A stretch of DNA of 64,000 nt, from assembly GCF_014203605.1 (NCBI RefSeq), contig NZ_JACHJJ010000032.1, forward strand, positions 1 to 64,000. Reading direction: 5' to 3'. Below the pieces are notes generated by a model, which saw only the letters and a program-made list of their open reading frames with translations, had not been told where the DNA came from and made no database searches. Each line of letters starts with the position of its first letter. Position 1 is the first letter of the stretch. Origin of the DNA: Thiemannella venezuelensis (GTDB lineage Bacteria > Actinomycetota > Actinomycetes > Streptosporangiales > Streptosporangiaceae). A program made the position numbers and the translations under genes. Positions 1 to 6,814 of the stretch are shown here, piece after piece.

Positions 1-2
1 CG

Positions 3-284
3 CATCACCCCTCCGGGCCACATGGCAGGAAGCGCCACCGGAGAAGATCATCCCTTGGTCCCCGAGACACATCCAGGGAATTGGGCAACAGAGTCATCGG
101 TCTGGACAAAACCCATCTGCAGCACGTCTTCACTGCAGCGGCCGTAGACTTCATGCGCGTCCACGCCTGGCCGGCCGGGATACCGCTGGCCATGACCAGA
201 ACCTCATCGTTCACCCGGCTCCGGCCTTCCTGGAGCACCGATGAATTCGCCAACAGTGTCCTCCGAGGACGCGACCGTCAGTGA
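3..284 (+). pseudogene. Transposase C-terminal remnant
   Basis: The frame is open from the window edge to a stop at 282-284. From about base 84 it reads like the C-terminal part of actinobacterial IS transposases ('GLDKTHLQHVFTAAA', then 'RVHAWPAGIPLAMTRTSSF'). Upstream of that the residues (R/H-rich) no longer resemble a transposase, so only a short tail seems to survive. No terminal inverted repeat is visible. It is probably a decayed IS fragment abutting the exporter genes; the family (IS1182-like) is a guess from the motif. Confidence 0.45.
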
Positions 285-1126
285 GCCAGCCGTCCGAGCA
301 TGGCCGAAGCGGCAGCGATCCCGACAGCGGAGGCCACGGCTAGCACTGCGAAGTCCAGCGGCAGGGCGGAGGGGACCCCGAGCAGCAAGCCGCGCAGCGC
401 GTCGACCTCGTAACTGAGCGGGTTGATCGCGCTGATGGCCTGCAGCCACTCCGGCATGGCCGTGATCGGGTAGAGGGCGTTGGAGGCGAAGAAGAGCGGC
501 ATGGTGATGGCTTGCCCGATGCCCAGCATGCGGTCGCGGGTCCGGACGATGCCGGCGATTGTCATGGACAGGCAGGAGAAGAACACCGAGCCGAGGACCA
601 CCGCCGCGATCACCCCGAGCAGGCGCAACGGGTGCCAGCCCATGCTCACGCCCAGCAGCGCGGCGATAAGCACCACCACCACGGCCTGAACGATCGCCTT
701 GACCCCGGCCGCGAACGCCTTCCCGGCGATCAGTGCGGCACGCGGGGTCGGGGTGACCAGGAGTTTGGTCAGCACACCGGAGTCCCGCTCCCAGATGATG
801 TGGATACCGTAGAAGATGGCGACGAACATGGTGGACTGCGCGATGATCCCGGGCGCCAGGTAGTCGCGGTAGGCCATGCCACCGGTCGGGATCACGTTGA
901 AGCGAGTGAACGTCTCCCCGAAGATCAGCAGCCACAGGGCGGGCTGGATCGCGCGGGTGTAGAGCTCGGTGCGGTCGTGAGACAGCTTCTGCAGCTCCAC
1001 CACGCACATCGCGACGACCCTGGCCGGGATCAGGCGCCACGCCGGCCGGGGTCGCGGTGGGACGAGCAGGAGCCCGAACCCGCCGTCAGCCGACGCGGGA
1101 GGCGGTGATGCGGGTGCGGCGGACAT
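278..1126 (-). CDS. ABC-2 type (DrrB-like) exporter permease
   Basis: Integral membrane permease of 282 residues with six hydrophobic segments, of the ABC-2/DrrB family that exports drugs or lipids. Typical features are 'YRDYLAPGIIAQSTMF', the 'ERDSGVLTKLLVTPTPRAAL' cytoplasmic loop and 'NPLSYEVDALRGLL' near the C-terminus. The ATG at 1126 is preceded by a good AGGGGAG ribosome site. That start places 41 bases of overlap with the upstream ATPase gene, so the two are translationally coupled. It is last in a three-gene minus-strand unit (lactonase, ATPase, permease). The exported substrate cannot be read from sequence; antibiotic self-resistance is only one option and no biosynthetic genes lie nearby. 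Confidence 0.85.
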   Translation of the reverse strand: MSAAPASPPPASADGGFGLLLVPPRPRPAWRLIPARVVAMCVVELQKLSHDRTELYTRAIQPALWLLIFGETFTRFNVIPTGGMAYRDYLAPGIIAQSTMFVAIFYGIHIIWERDSGVLTKLLVTPTPRAALIAGKAFAAGVKAIVQAVVVVLIAALLGVSMGWHPLRLLGVIAAVVLGSVFFSCLSMTIAGIVRTRDRMLGIGQAITMPLFFASNALYPITAMPEWLQAISAINPLSYEVDALRGLLLGVPSALPLDFAVLAVASAVGIAAASAMLGRLAH

Positions 1127-1922
1127 CGTGGAACTCCCCTTCCTGATCGAGGCCGCTGCCGGCGACGTCACGGAAGACGTCCTCCAGTGTCGGTGACGAG
1201 CCGTCGCCGAGACGGGTACGCAGGTCGTCGACGAGCCGGTGCGGCGTGCCGAGCGCGCGGATCCGGCCCCGGTGCATGAGCGCGACCCGGTCGCAGTACT
1301 GGTCGGCCTCATCCATGTAGTGCGTGGTGACCAGGACGGTCATCCCGATGGCGGCGCGTACCGCCATGATGTGCTCCCAGACGCCGGCTCGAGCGATCGG
1401 GTCGAGCCCGATCGTGGGCTCGTCGAGTATGAGCAGGCGCGGCGAGCTGACCAGCGCCTGTGCCACCTCCAGGCGTCGCACCATGCCACCGGAGTAGGTG
1501 CCGGCCAATCGGTCGGCGGCGTCGGAGAGCCCGACCGCGTCCAGCGCCTGGGCGACGCGGGCGGCACGCTCGCGTCGCGGTACGTCGAAGACGCGGGCGA
1601 AGAGCGAGACGTTCTGGCGGCCGGTCAGGCTCGCGTCCGCCGACAACTGCTGCGGCACGTAACCGAGCAGGCGGCGCACCGCCATCCGCTCAGAGGCCAC
1701 GTCGTGCCCGAGGACCCGCACCATGCCGGGCGGAACGCGCAGCAGCGTGGTGACGCAGCGGATCGCGGTGGTCTTGCCCGCGCCGTTGGGCCCGAGCAGG
1801 CCCAGCACCTCACCCGAGGCGACCGCCAGGTCGAGCCCGTCGACGGCCTTGGATCGGCCGAAGGAGAAGCTCAACCCGGTGATCGTGACCGCGTCTCCCT
1901 CCGGAGGCATGCTGCCCGTCAT
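1086..1922 (-). CDS. ABC transporter ATPase, DrrA-like
   Basis: Cytoplasmic ATPase subunit (278 residues) partnering the DrrB-like permease. All nucleotide-binding motifs are intact: Walker A 'GPNGAGKTT', Q-loop 'YVPQQLS', signature 'YSGGMVRRLEVA', Walker B 'LLILDEPTIGLD' and switch His in 'TTHYMDEA'. The DrrA-typical ending (regulatory C-terminal extension) is short. The start is the ATG at 1922-1920, which forms an ATGA overlap with the stop of the upstream lactonase gene, arguing for one transcript and coupled translation. Longer upstream starts would run into the lactonase gene. Confidence 0.88.
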   Translation of the reverse strand: MTGSMPPEGDAVTITGLSFSFGRSKAVDGLDLAVASGEVLGLLGPNGAGKTTAIRCVTTLLRVPPGMVRVLGHDVASERMAVRRLLGYVPQQLSADASLTGRQNVSLFARVFDVPRRERAARVAQALDAVGLSDAADRLAGTYSGGMVRRLEVAQALVSSPRLLILDEPTIGLDPIARAGVWEHIMAVRAAIGMTVLVTTHYMDEADQYCDRVALMHRGRIRALGTPHRLVDDLRTRLGDGSSPTLEDVFRDVAGSGLDQEGEFHDVRRTRITASRVG

Positions 1923-3121
1923 GCGAAAGTGATGCAGTCCGGGTTGGGGACGGACATGGATTTTCCGGTATCTGTCAGCTTGCCGGAGTTCCGATCGATG
2001 CTGAACAGGTTGACGGTGCTGCTCGCCTGGTTCGCCACGAGCATCCATCTACCACTGCGGTGGATCGAGAAGGTCCACGGAGTCAAGCCACCACTGGGAA
2101 TGCGCTGGACGAGCGTGAGCCGGCCGCTTCCCCGGCCGACCGCGTAGACGACGATGGCGTTCTCAGTGCCTCGGCTCGTGGCGTAGAGAAAGCGCCCGTC
2201 ACGGCTCATGCCCAGTTCGGCCCCGCTCTTGGTGCCGGTGTAGTCGGGCGCGACGATCGACAGGCTCTCATCGAGCGTGATCTGCCCCTTCCGGGGATCC
2301 CAGCTGAGGATCTGCAGGTCGGCCGAGAGCTCGTTGAGCAGATAGAGGGTCCGGCCGTCGGGGTGGAACAGCAGGCGTCGCGGACCCGACCCGGGGTTGA
2401 CCGCGTAGGTCCGTGTGCCGGACAGGACGCGGGTTCTCCGGTCGAAGTCGTGGATGAAAACGCGGTCCGCCCCGAGGTCCGGGACCAGCACGAACCTGCC
2501 ACCTGGATCCACCACCGCGTGATGCGGGTGCGGGCTGGCCTGCCGCGGGTGCGGGCCGGAGCCGGTGTGCACCACGACGGAGGCCGGAGCGTCGACCCCG
2601 CCGTCATGGCGGATGGGCATCGCCGCGGTCAGGCCCGCCGCGAAGTTCGCCGCCAGGACGGTGTCCGAGCGCCGGTCGATCCCGATGTACGACAGTCCGC
2701 CCGGCGTGCCTGCGCTGTCCGACTTCGCCTGGCCGATCAGGTCGAGCGCGCCGCTCGACCGGTCGACACGGAACGCCGAGACGGTGCCGCCGGCGTCGCC
2801 GCTGCCGACGTAGAGAACCGGCTTCGACGGATGCGTCGCCTGCCAGCTCGAGTTCACCTGCGCCACGATCCCGAACGGGGTCATGATCCCGTCAGCGGGA
2901 TCGAACCAGGCGCCGTTCACCTGGGTGCCCCGCCATGTACCGATGTAAAGGAGTTCCTGCCTCCTCCTCGCCGACGCGTGTGCACTCTGCGCACCGGCGA
3001 GCATCGGCACGGCCGCCGCCGCGGCGGAAGCCGCCAGTGCGCCCAGCGCTTGTCTACGGGAAGGCCGCCAGACGGATCCGGCCGGCGAAGTCTCGGGTTC
3101 GGCGTGTTCGGAGTCCCACAT
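1919..3121 (-). CDS. Tat-exported lactonase-family beta-propeller
   Basis: A 400-residue protein with an N-terminal twin-arginine signal ('RPSRRQALGALAASAAAAA', cut probably after AHA/SA) followed by a seven-bladed propeller of the lactonase/6-phosphogluconolactonase-like family. Repeats such as 'LLYIGTWRG', 'HPSKPVLYVGSGD', 'HHAVVDPGGRFVLVPDLGADRVFIHD' and 'PDGRTLYLLNELSADL' are diagnostic. It should act outside the membrane; a secreted lactonase is the family reading, but many members are uncharacterised. The ATG at 3121 is chosen because it places the RR motif near the N-terminus and has a purine-rich AGAGAGG upstream. It is first gene of the unit with the exporter, an unusual pairing. Confidence 0.8.
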   Translation of the reverse strand: MWDSEHAEPETSPAGSVWRPSRRQALGALAASAAAAAVPMLAGAQSAHASARRRQELLYIGTWRGTQVNGAWFDPADGIMTPFGIVAQVNSSWQATHPSKPVLYVGSGDAGGTVSAFRVDRSSGALDLIGQAKSDSAGTPGGLSYIGIDRRSDTVLAANFAAGLTAAMPIRHDGGVDAPASVVVHTGSGPHPRQASPHPHHAVVDPGGRFVLVPDLGADRVFIHDFDRRTRVLSGTRTYAVNPGSGPRRLLFHPDGRTLYLLNELSADLQILSWDPRKGQITLDESLSIVAPDYTGTKSGAELGMSRDGRFLYATSRGTENAIVVYAVGRGSGRLTLVQRIPSGGLTPWTFSIHRSGRWMLVANQASSTVNLFSIDRNSGKLTDTGKSMSVPNPDCITFA

Positions 3122-3255
3122 TGTCGCGATGACCTCTCTGTTCGTGAAGTACACCAGTCGAGGACCAGCCGGGCGATCCATGAGAACGCCCGACGCGCTG
3201 ATGGGTCGGCTGGAGTAGATCATTGACGGCTTCCGGCGATCCCAGGAACCCCCTC

Positions 3256-3278
3256 CGGCGCAACGTAAGGTTGCGCCG
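3256..3278. promoter_or_regulatory. Operator-like palindrome GCGCAAC-N5-GTTGCGC
   Basis: A perfect 9-base inverted repeat (CGGCGCAAC / GTTGCGCCG) around GTAAG. The core GCGCAAC-N5-GTTGCGC also occurs at 26291-26309 and 42515-42533. CGCAA-N7-TTGCG spacing is compatible with a LysR-type box, and a LysR gene lies at 25354, but the regulator is unproven. Confidence 0.6.
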
Positions 3279-3362
3279 TCCGAGGCTGCCGCAGGAGCGG
3301 GCCGGAGCCATCCTCGTGTCGGGCGACCGTCCTGCCTGCAGACGATCCACATGCAGGACGGC

Positions 3363-3387
3363 CCCTTGATTGTTAGACAATCAAGGG
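3363..3387. promoter_or_regulatory. GntR/FCD-type operator (25-base palindrome)
   Basis: A perfect 11-base inverted repeat, CCCTTGATTGT / ACAATCAAGGG, around TAG. Its core TTGTTAGACAA fits the T-N-G-T-N3-A-C-N-A consensus of FCD-type GntR regulators. Such a regulator is encoded in the operon it precedes (13066). A second copy of the core is at 3458. Confidence 0.65.
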
Positions 3388-3416
3388 TGCGAGATCAAGT
3401 GTTTTGCCCTGAAACC

Positions 3417-3445
3417 TTGCAGGTATGAGTCGGCGCTGTTACGTT
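3417..3445 (+). promoter_or_regulatory. Candidate promoter of operon A
   Basis: TTGCAG (3417-3422) and TACGTT (3440-3445) are separated by 17 bases. The implied start of transcription (about 3452) would put the second TTGT-N3-ACAA dyad on the initially transcribed DNA, a natural place for repression. Read by eye only. Confidence 0.4.
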
Positions 3446-3457
3446 TCGCTCAATCGC

Positions 3458-3468
3458 TTGTCGGACAA
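3458..3468. promoter_or_regulatory. Second GntR-type dyad TTGT-CGG-ACAA
   Basis: TTGTCGGACAA repeats the core of the palindrome at 3363-3387 (TTGT-N3-ACAA), about 85 bases further on and just downstream of the candidate promoter. Two matching dyads around one promoter support a real operator pair. Confidence 0.55.
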
Positions 3469-3626
3469 TGTTGAACGAGTCTCAAGTGAATGGATCGGCG
3501 TGTGAACGCCGGACGAACCAACCGCGAGCTACGCACCAGCGACTGCGCGAGTGCGGGTGACACACCCGGATACGCGCGCAGAACTTCCCTACCCGCCACC
3601 TCTGCGCGGTCAAGGAGGCACACAGA

Positions 3627-4418
3627 TTGTCGAACGACCATCCCGCCCCCCATCCGGAGGCGCTCCGCTTCGAGAACGTCACCTTGGAGTTCCCCGGTGC
3701 CCACCGGCCGGCCATCGAGGACGTGTCATTCCAGGTCGGACGCGGCAAGTTCGTCGCCGTGATCGGACCCAGCGGGTGCGGCAAGAGCACCCTCCTCAAC
3801 CTGGCAGCCGGACTGCTCTCCCCGACACGGGGCGAGGTTCACTTCGACGGCCGGCCGGTCACCGGCGTCAACTCCGCGGCGGCCTACGTGACCCAGCAGG
3901 CCCACCTGCTGCCCTGGCTCAGCGTCAGGGGCAACATCGGCCTGGCGCTGAAGTTCCGCAAGACCCCGAAGGAGGAGCGGAACGAGAAGATCGACCACTG
4001 GATCAAGCTGGTCGGGCTCACCGGATTCGAGGACCACTTCCCCCGGGAGCTCTCCGGTGGCATGCAGAAGCGCGTCGCGATCGCGCGAGCGCTGATCTAC
4101 GACCCCTCCATCGTGCTCATGGACGAACCGTTCGGCCCGCTGGACGCCATCACGCGGCTCAGGCTCCAGCAGGACCTGCTCAACCTGTGGGAGGAGCAGC
4201 AGGGCACGCTCGTCTTCGTCACCCACGACCTCAACGAGGCGATCTACCTCGCCGACGAGGTCGTCGTGATGTCCGAAGGGCCCGGCACGATCCGCCGGGT
4301 GCTGCCGGTCCCGTTCGAGCGGCCGCGCCAGATCGGCTCGCTGGTGGAGTCGCCGGAGTTCTCCGAGCTCTACAACGACCTGTGGAGCCTGTTCAGTTCC
4401 GAGGATGTGCGGCATTGA
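3627..4418 (+). CDS. ABC importer ATPase, SsuB/TauB-like
   Basis: ATPase (263 residues) of a nitrate/sulfonate/taurine-type importer. It has Walker A 'GPSGCGKST', the 'TQQAHLLPWLSV' Q-loop typical of this subfamily, signature 'LSGGMQKRVAIA', Walker B 'SIVLMDEPFGPLD' and the switch 'FVTHDLNEAI'. The start is TTG at 3627, supported by AAGGAGG at 3612-3618. It is the first gene of the long operon, while its permease and binding protein (14879, 13806) are the last two, so the transporter genes bracket the enzymes. The substrate is probably the carboxylated compound handled by those enzymes (inference). Confidence 0.88.
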   Translation: MSNDHPAPHPEALRFENVTLEFPGAHRPAIEDVSFQVGRGKFVAVIGPSGCGKSTLLNLAAGLLSPTRGEVHFDGRPVTGVNSAAAYVTQQAHLLPWLSVRGNIGLALKFRKTPKEERNEKIDHWIKLVGLTGFEDHFPRELSGGMQKRVAIARALIYDPSIVLMDEPFGPLDAITRLRLQQDLLNLWEEQQGTLVFVTHDLNEAIYLADEVVVMSEGPGTIRRVLPVPFERPRQIGSLVESPEFSELYNDLWSLFSSEDVRH

Positions 4419-4996
4419 TAACGATCACTGAGGAGATCGCCGTCCCCAGCACCCCGTCCCGGGTCTGGGAGATCATCTCCGATCCCGCCGAGGTCGTCTC
4501 CTGCATCAGCGGCGCCGAGCTCGGCGCCTCCCACGAGGACGGCTCGTTCGACGGAACCCTGGTGGTCAAGTTCGGCGCGGTCCGCGTCAAGTTCGCCGCG
4601 GTGGTCGCGCTGGAGCTGGACCCGGAGACGCTGGAGGGTCGCCTGACCGCGCGCGGCCGGGACGGCCAGCGGGCCACCCGCTTCACCGCCGAGGCCACCT
4701 TCCGGGTACGGCAGGGCGACGGAGAGACCCGGGTGCAGGTGGACGGCGAGATCAGCCTCAACGGCAAGCTCGCCTCGCTGGTCGAGGCGGGAGCCGGGGC
4801 CGTGGTCTCGCGGATGACCAAGGAGTTCTCCGACCAGCTGATCCAGCGCTGCGCCCCGGAAAGGGCCCCGGAGGCCGCGCCGGGCATTGCCTTGGTGACC
4901 ACCACCACCACCCCGCCCGCCCGCAGCCTCTTCGGCAGGTTGCGCGCCTGGTGGGCCCGTCTACGGAGGAAGGAAGCCCATGCCAAGGCTGAATAG
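4415..4996 (+). CDS. SRPBCC/CoxG-like protein
   Basis: A 193-residue protein of the SRPBCC helix-grip fold, close to the CO-dehydrogenase subunit G (CoxG) group. The N-terminus 'EEIAVPSTPSRVWEIISDPAEVVSCISGAEL' matches the 'P-hxxVWxhLxDPExhxxChPG' pattern, and the end carries a basic/aromatic tail ('RLRAWWARLRRKE') that might touch membrane. The start is TTG at 4415, overlapping the previous stop (TTGATAA). It overlaps the aldolase gene by 17 bases. CoxG-like proteins usually accompany molybdenum hydroxylases, yet none is present here, so its role in this operon is unknown; ligand binding or enzyme maturation are possible. Confidence 0.72.
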   Translation: MITITEEIAVPSTPSRVWEIISDPAEVVSCISGAELGASHEDGSFDGTLVVKFGAVRVKFAAVVALELDPETLEGRLTARGRDGQRATRFTAEATFRVRQGDGETRVQVDGEISLNGKLASLVEAGAGAVVSRMTKEFSDQLIQRCAPERAPEAAPGIALVTTTTTPPARSLFGRLRAWWARLRRKEAHAKAE

Positions 4997-5813
4997 AGTG
5001 ATCAGCGGCTTGGCGGAGAACACCCACGTCTTCGCCTCCTTCTCCGCCGCCGATCCGGCGGCCGCCGCCGAGTTCAGCACCACCGGCTACGACGCCCTGA
5101 TCTTTGAGGGCGAGCACAAGCCGTGGGACGTTCCCGCGCTGCGGGACAGCCTGCAGTACCTGCTGACGAGAGACCGAACCCCGATCACCCCCCTGGTCCG
5201 GGTCCCCGCCAACGGCGCGGAGAAGTCGCAGTGGCACGCCAAGCAGGCCCTGGACCTGGGCGCCTACGGCATCGTGTGGCCGCACATCACCTCGGTGGAC
5301 GAGGCTCGCAACGCGGTCTCCGCCTGCCGCTACCCGAGCCTGCCCGGCACCTCGCGCCACGAACCGGCGGGCGTGCGCGGCGACAGCCCCGCGGCGGCAG
5401 CCCGCTACTGGGGCATCTCCGCCAAGGAGTACTACGCCAGAAGCGACGTCTGGCCGCTCGACCCCGACGGCGAGATCCTCGTGGCGATCATGATCGAGTC
5501 CCAGCGCGGGATCGACAACCTGGGGGACATCCTCGACCAGGTCCCGGGCATCGGCCTGGTCCTGCCCGGGGAGGGCGACCTGAGCCAGGAACTCGGAGTG
5601 CCCCGCCAGTACGACCACCCGCTGGTCACCGAGTCCAAGCGCCGCATCCTCGACATCTGCGCCGAGCGAGGGGTCGCCGTGGGCCACCCCCATGTCACGG
5701 CCGACAACGTCAAACAGGTCATCGAGGACGGCTACCGCTTCCTCATGACGGCCCCCGTGCGCTCCTACCCCGGCCTGGAGCTGGGCCGTACCCTGACAGG
5801 GAGAGACTCGTGA
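4980..5813 (+). CDS. HpcH/HpaI-family aldolase
   Basis: A class II pyruvate-type aldolase fold (277 residues). Family landmarks are 'YDALIFEGEHKPWD' (normally 'hDWhhhDhEHxPxD'), 'ITPLVRVPANGAEK', 'GAYGIVWPHITSVDEARNAV', 'MIESQRGIDNLGDI' (metal-ligand Glu region) and 'IGLVLPGEGDLSQELG' (usually 'hhhGPxDLSxxhG'). The family cleaves 4-hydroxy-2-oxo acids to pyruvate/oxaloacetate plus a carbonyl product. Next to a LigJ-type hydratase it could cleave 4-carboxy-4-hydroxy-2-oxoadipate, a job more often done by an unrelated LigK/RraA-type aldolase (inference). The ATG at 4980 has a GGAGGAAGGAAG site. It shares a GTGA overlap with the next gene. Confidence 0.82.
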   Translation: MPRLNRVISGLAENTHVFASFSAADPAAAAEFSTTGYDALIFEGEHKPWDVPALRDSLQYLLTRDRTPITPLVRVPANGAEKSQWHAKQALDLGAYGIVWPHITSVDEARNAVSACRYPSLPGTSRHEPAGVRGDSPAAAARYWGISAKEYYARSDVWPLDPDGEILVAIMIESQRGIDNLGDILDQVPGIGLVLPGEGDLSQELGVPRQYDHPLVTESKRRILDICAERGVAVGHPHVTADNVKQVIEDGYRFLMTAPVRSYPGLELGRTLTGRDS

Positions 5814-6814
5814 TCATCGACTGCCATGGGCACTTCACCACCGCCCCGCCCGCGCTCGGGCAGTGGCGGGAACGGCAGATCCGGGCGTTCGAGGAGTCGG
5901 GGGCCCGCGTGTCGCCCGACGAGTTGGTCATCACCGACGACGAGATCCGAGCCGCCATCGAGAACGGCCAGCTCAAGCTGCAACTGGAGCGCGGCACGGA
6001 CCTGACGATCTTCTCCCCGGGAGCGGGGAAGATGGCCCACCACTACGGCGACGCGCAGACCAGCCTGGACTGGTCCCAGGTCAGCAACGACCTGATCGCC
6101 CGCGTGTGCGAACTGTTCCCCGGCCGGTTCGTCGGAGTGTGCCAGCTCCCGCAGTCGCCGGGCGCGGGGCTCGAAGCCTCGATCGGCAACAGCGTCGCCG
6201 AGCTGGAACGCTGCGTGGAGGAGCTGGGGTTCGTCGGCTGCCTGCTCAACCCGGATCCCTCCGACGGCTACTGGCAGGCGCCCCCGCTGACCGACCGGCT
6301 CTACTACCCGCTCTACGAGAAGATGGTGGAGCTCGACGTCCCGGCGATGATCCACGTGGCGATGTCGAGGAATGAGGCACTGCAGGGCACCTGCGCGCAC
6401 TACCTCAACGGCGACACCGCGGTGTTCATGCAGCTGTGCATGTCGGATTTGTTTACTGATTTCCCGACTTTGAAGCTGATCCTGCCGCACGGTGGCGGCG
6501 CCGTGCCGTACCACTGGGGCCGCTACCGGGGCTGGATGCTCGACCAGAAGCGCCCGCCGCTGGAGACGATGCTGAACAACGTCTTCTTCGACACCTGCGT
6601 CTACCACAAGCGCGGCCTTGAGCTGCTGCTGGACGTGATTCCCGAGAGCAACGTGCTGTTCGCCTCGGAGATGATCGGCGCAGTCCGCGCGGTGGATCCC
6701 GAGACCGGCCGCCGCTTCGACGACACCAGATTCCTCCTGGACCAGATCCCCATCAAGGACCGCCAGGCGGTCTACGGCGGCAACGCCCAGCGCGTTTTCG
6801 GAAGGCTGAAATGA
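5810..6814 (+). CDS. ligJ: 4-oxalomesaconate hydratase, LigJ-type
   Basis: Amidohydrolase-superfamily protein of 334 residues that closely follows LigJ, the zinc hydratase turning 4-oxalomesaconate into 4-carboxy-4-hydroxy-2-oxoadipate in the protocatechuate 4,5-cleavage and gallate routes. It starts 'VIIDCHGHFTTAP', giving His6 and His8. Further candidate ligands are His182 ('MIHVAMS') and His227 ('LILPHGGG'), and Glu287 ('FASEMIG') fits the catalytic Glu, close to the known LigJ numbering (6, 8, 178, 223, 284). The 'AVDPETGRRFDDTRFLLD' tail is also typical. The GTG at 5810 overlaps the aldolase stop. No ring-cleavage dioxygenase lies in this operon. A run of A/T-ending codons near 6447-6478 is unlike the rest of the gene. 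Confidence 0.8.
   Translation: MIIDCHGHFTTAPPALGQWRERQIRAFEESGARVSPDELVITDDEIRAAIENGQLKLQLERGTDLTIFSPGAGKMAHHYGDAQTSLDWSQVSNDLIARVCELFPGRFVGVCQLPQSPGAGLEASIGNSVAELERCVEELGFVGCLLNPDPSDGYWQAPPLTDRLYYPLYEKMVELDVPAMIHVAMSRNEALQGTCAHYLNGDTAVFMQLCMSDLFTDFPTLKLILPHGGGAVPYHWGRYRGWMLDQKRPPLETMLNNVFFDTCVYHKRGLELLLDVIPESNVLFASEMIGAVRAVDPETGRRFDDTRFLLDQIPIKDRQAVYGGNAQRVFGRLK

Larger units (their letters stand above)
3122..3626. promoter_or_regulatory. Divergent control region, lactonase/operon A
   Basis: This 505-base gap between divergent transcription units holds no credible gene; the short frames in it are arginine-rich shadows. It carries four inverted repeats: 3256-3278, 3327-3335/3353-3361 (CCGTCCTGC and its complement, 17-base loop), 3363-3387, and the dyad at 3458-3468. 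It also carries a plausible sigma-70 type promoter for the rightward operon. It is the most operator-rich stretch in the window. Confidence 0.7.

Noticed and set aside
278-3121. Calling the left exporter antibiotic resistance within a biosynthetic cluster
   Set aside because: No biosynthetic genes are near, and DrrAB-like exporters have many substrates.
3490-3762. A 90-codon frame between the divergent promoter and the ATPase gene
   Set aside because: It is Arg/Ser/Thr-rich, overlaps the ATPase gene in another frame and has no ribosome site.
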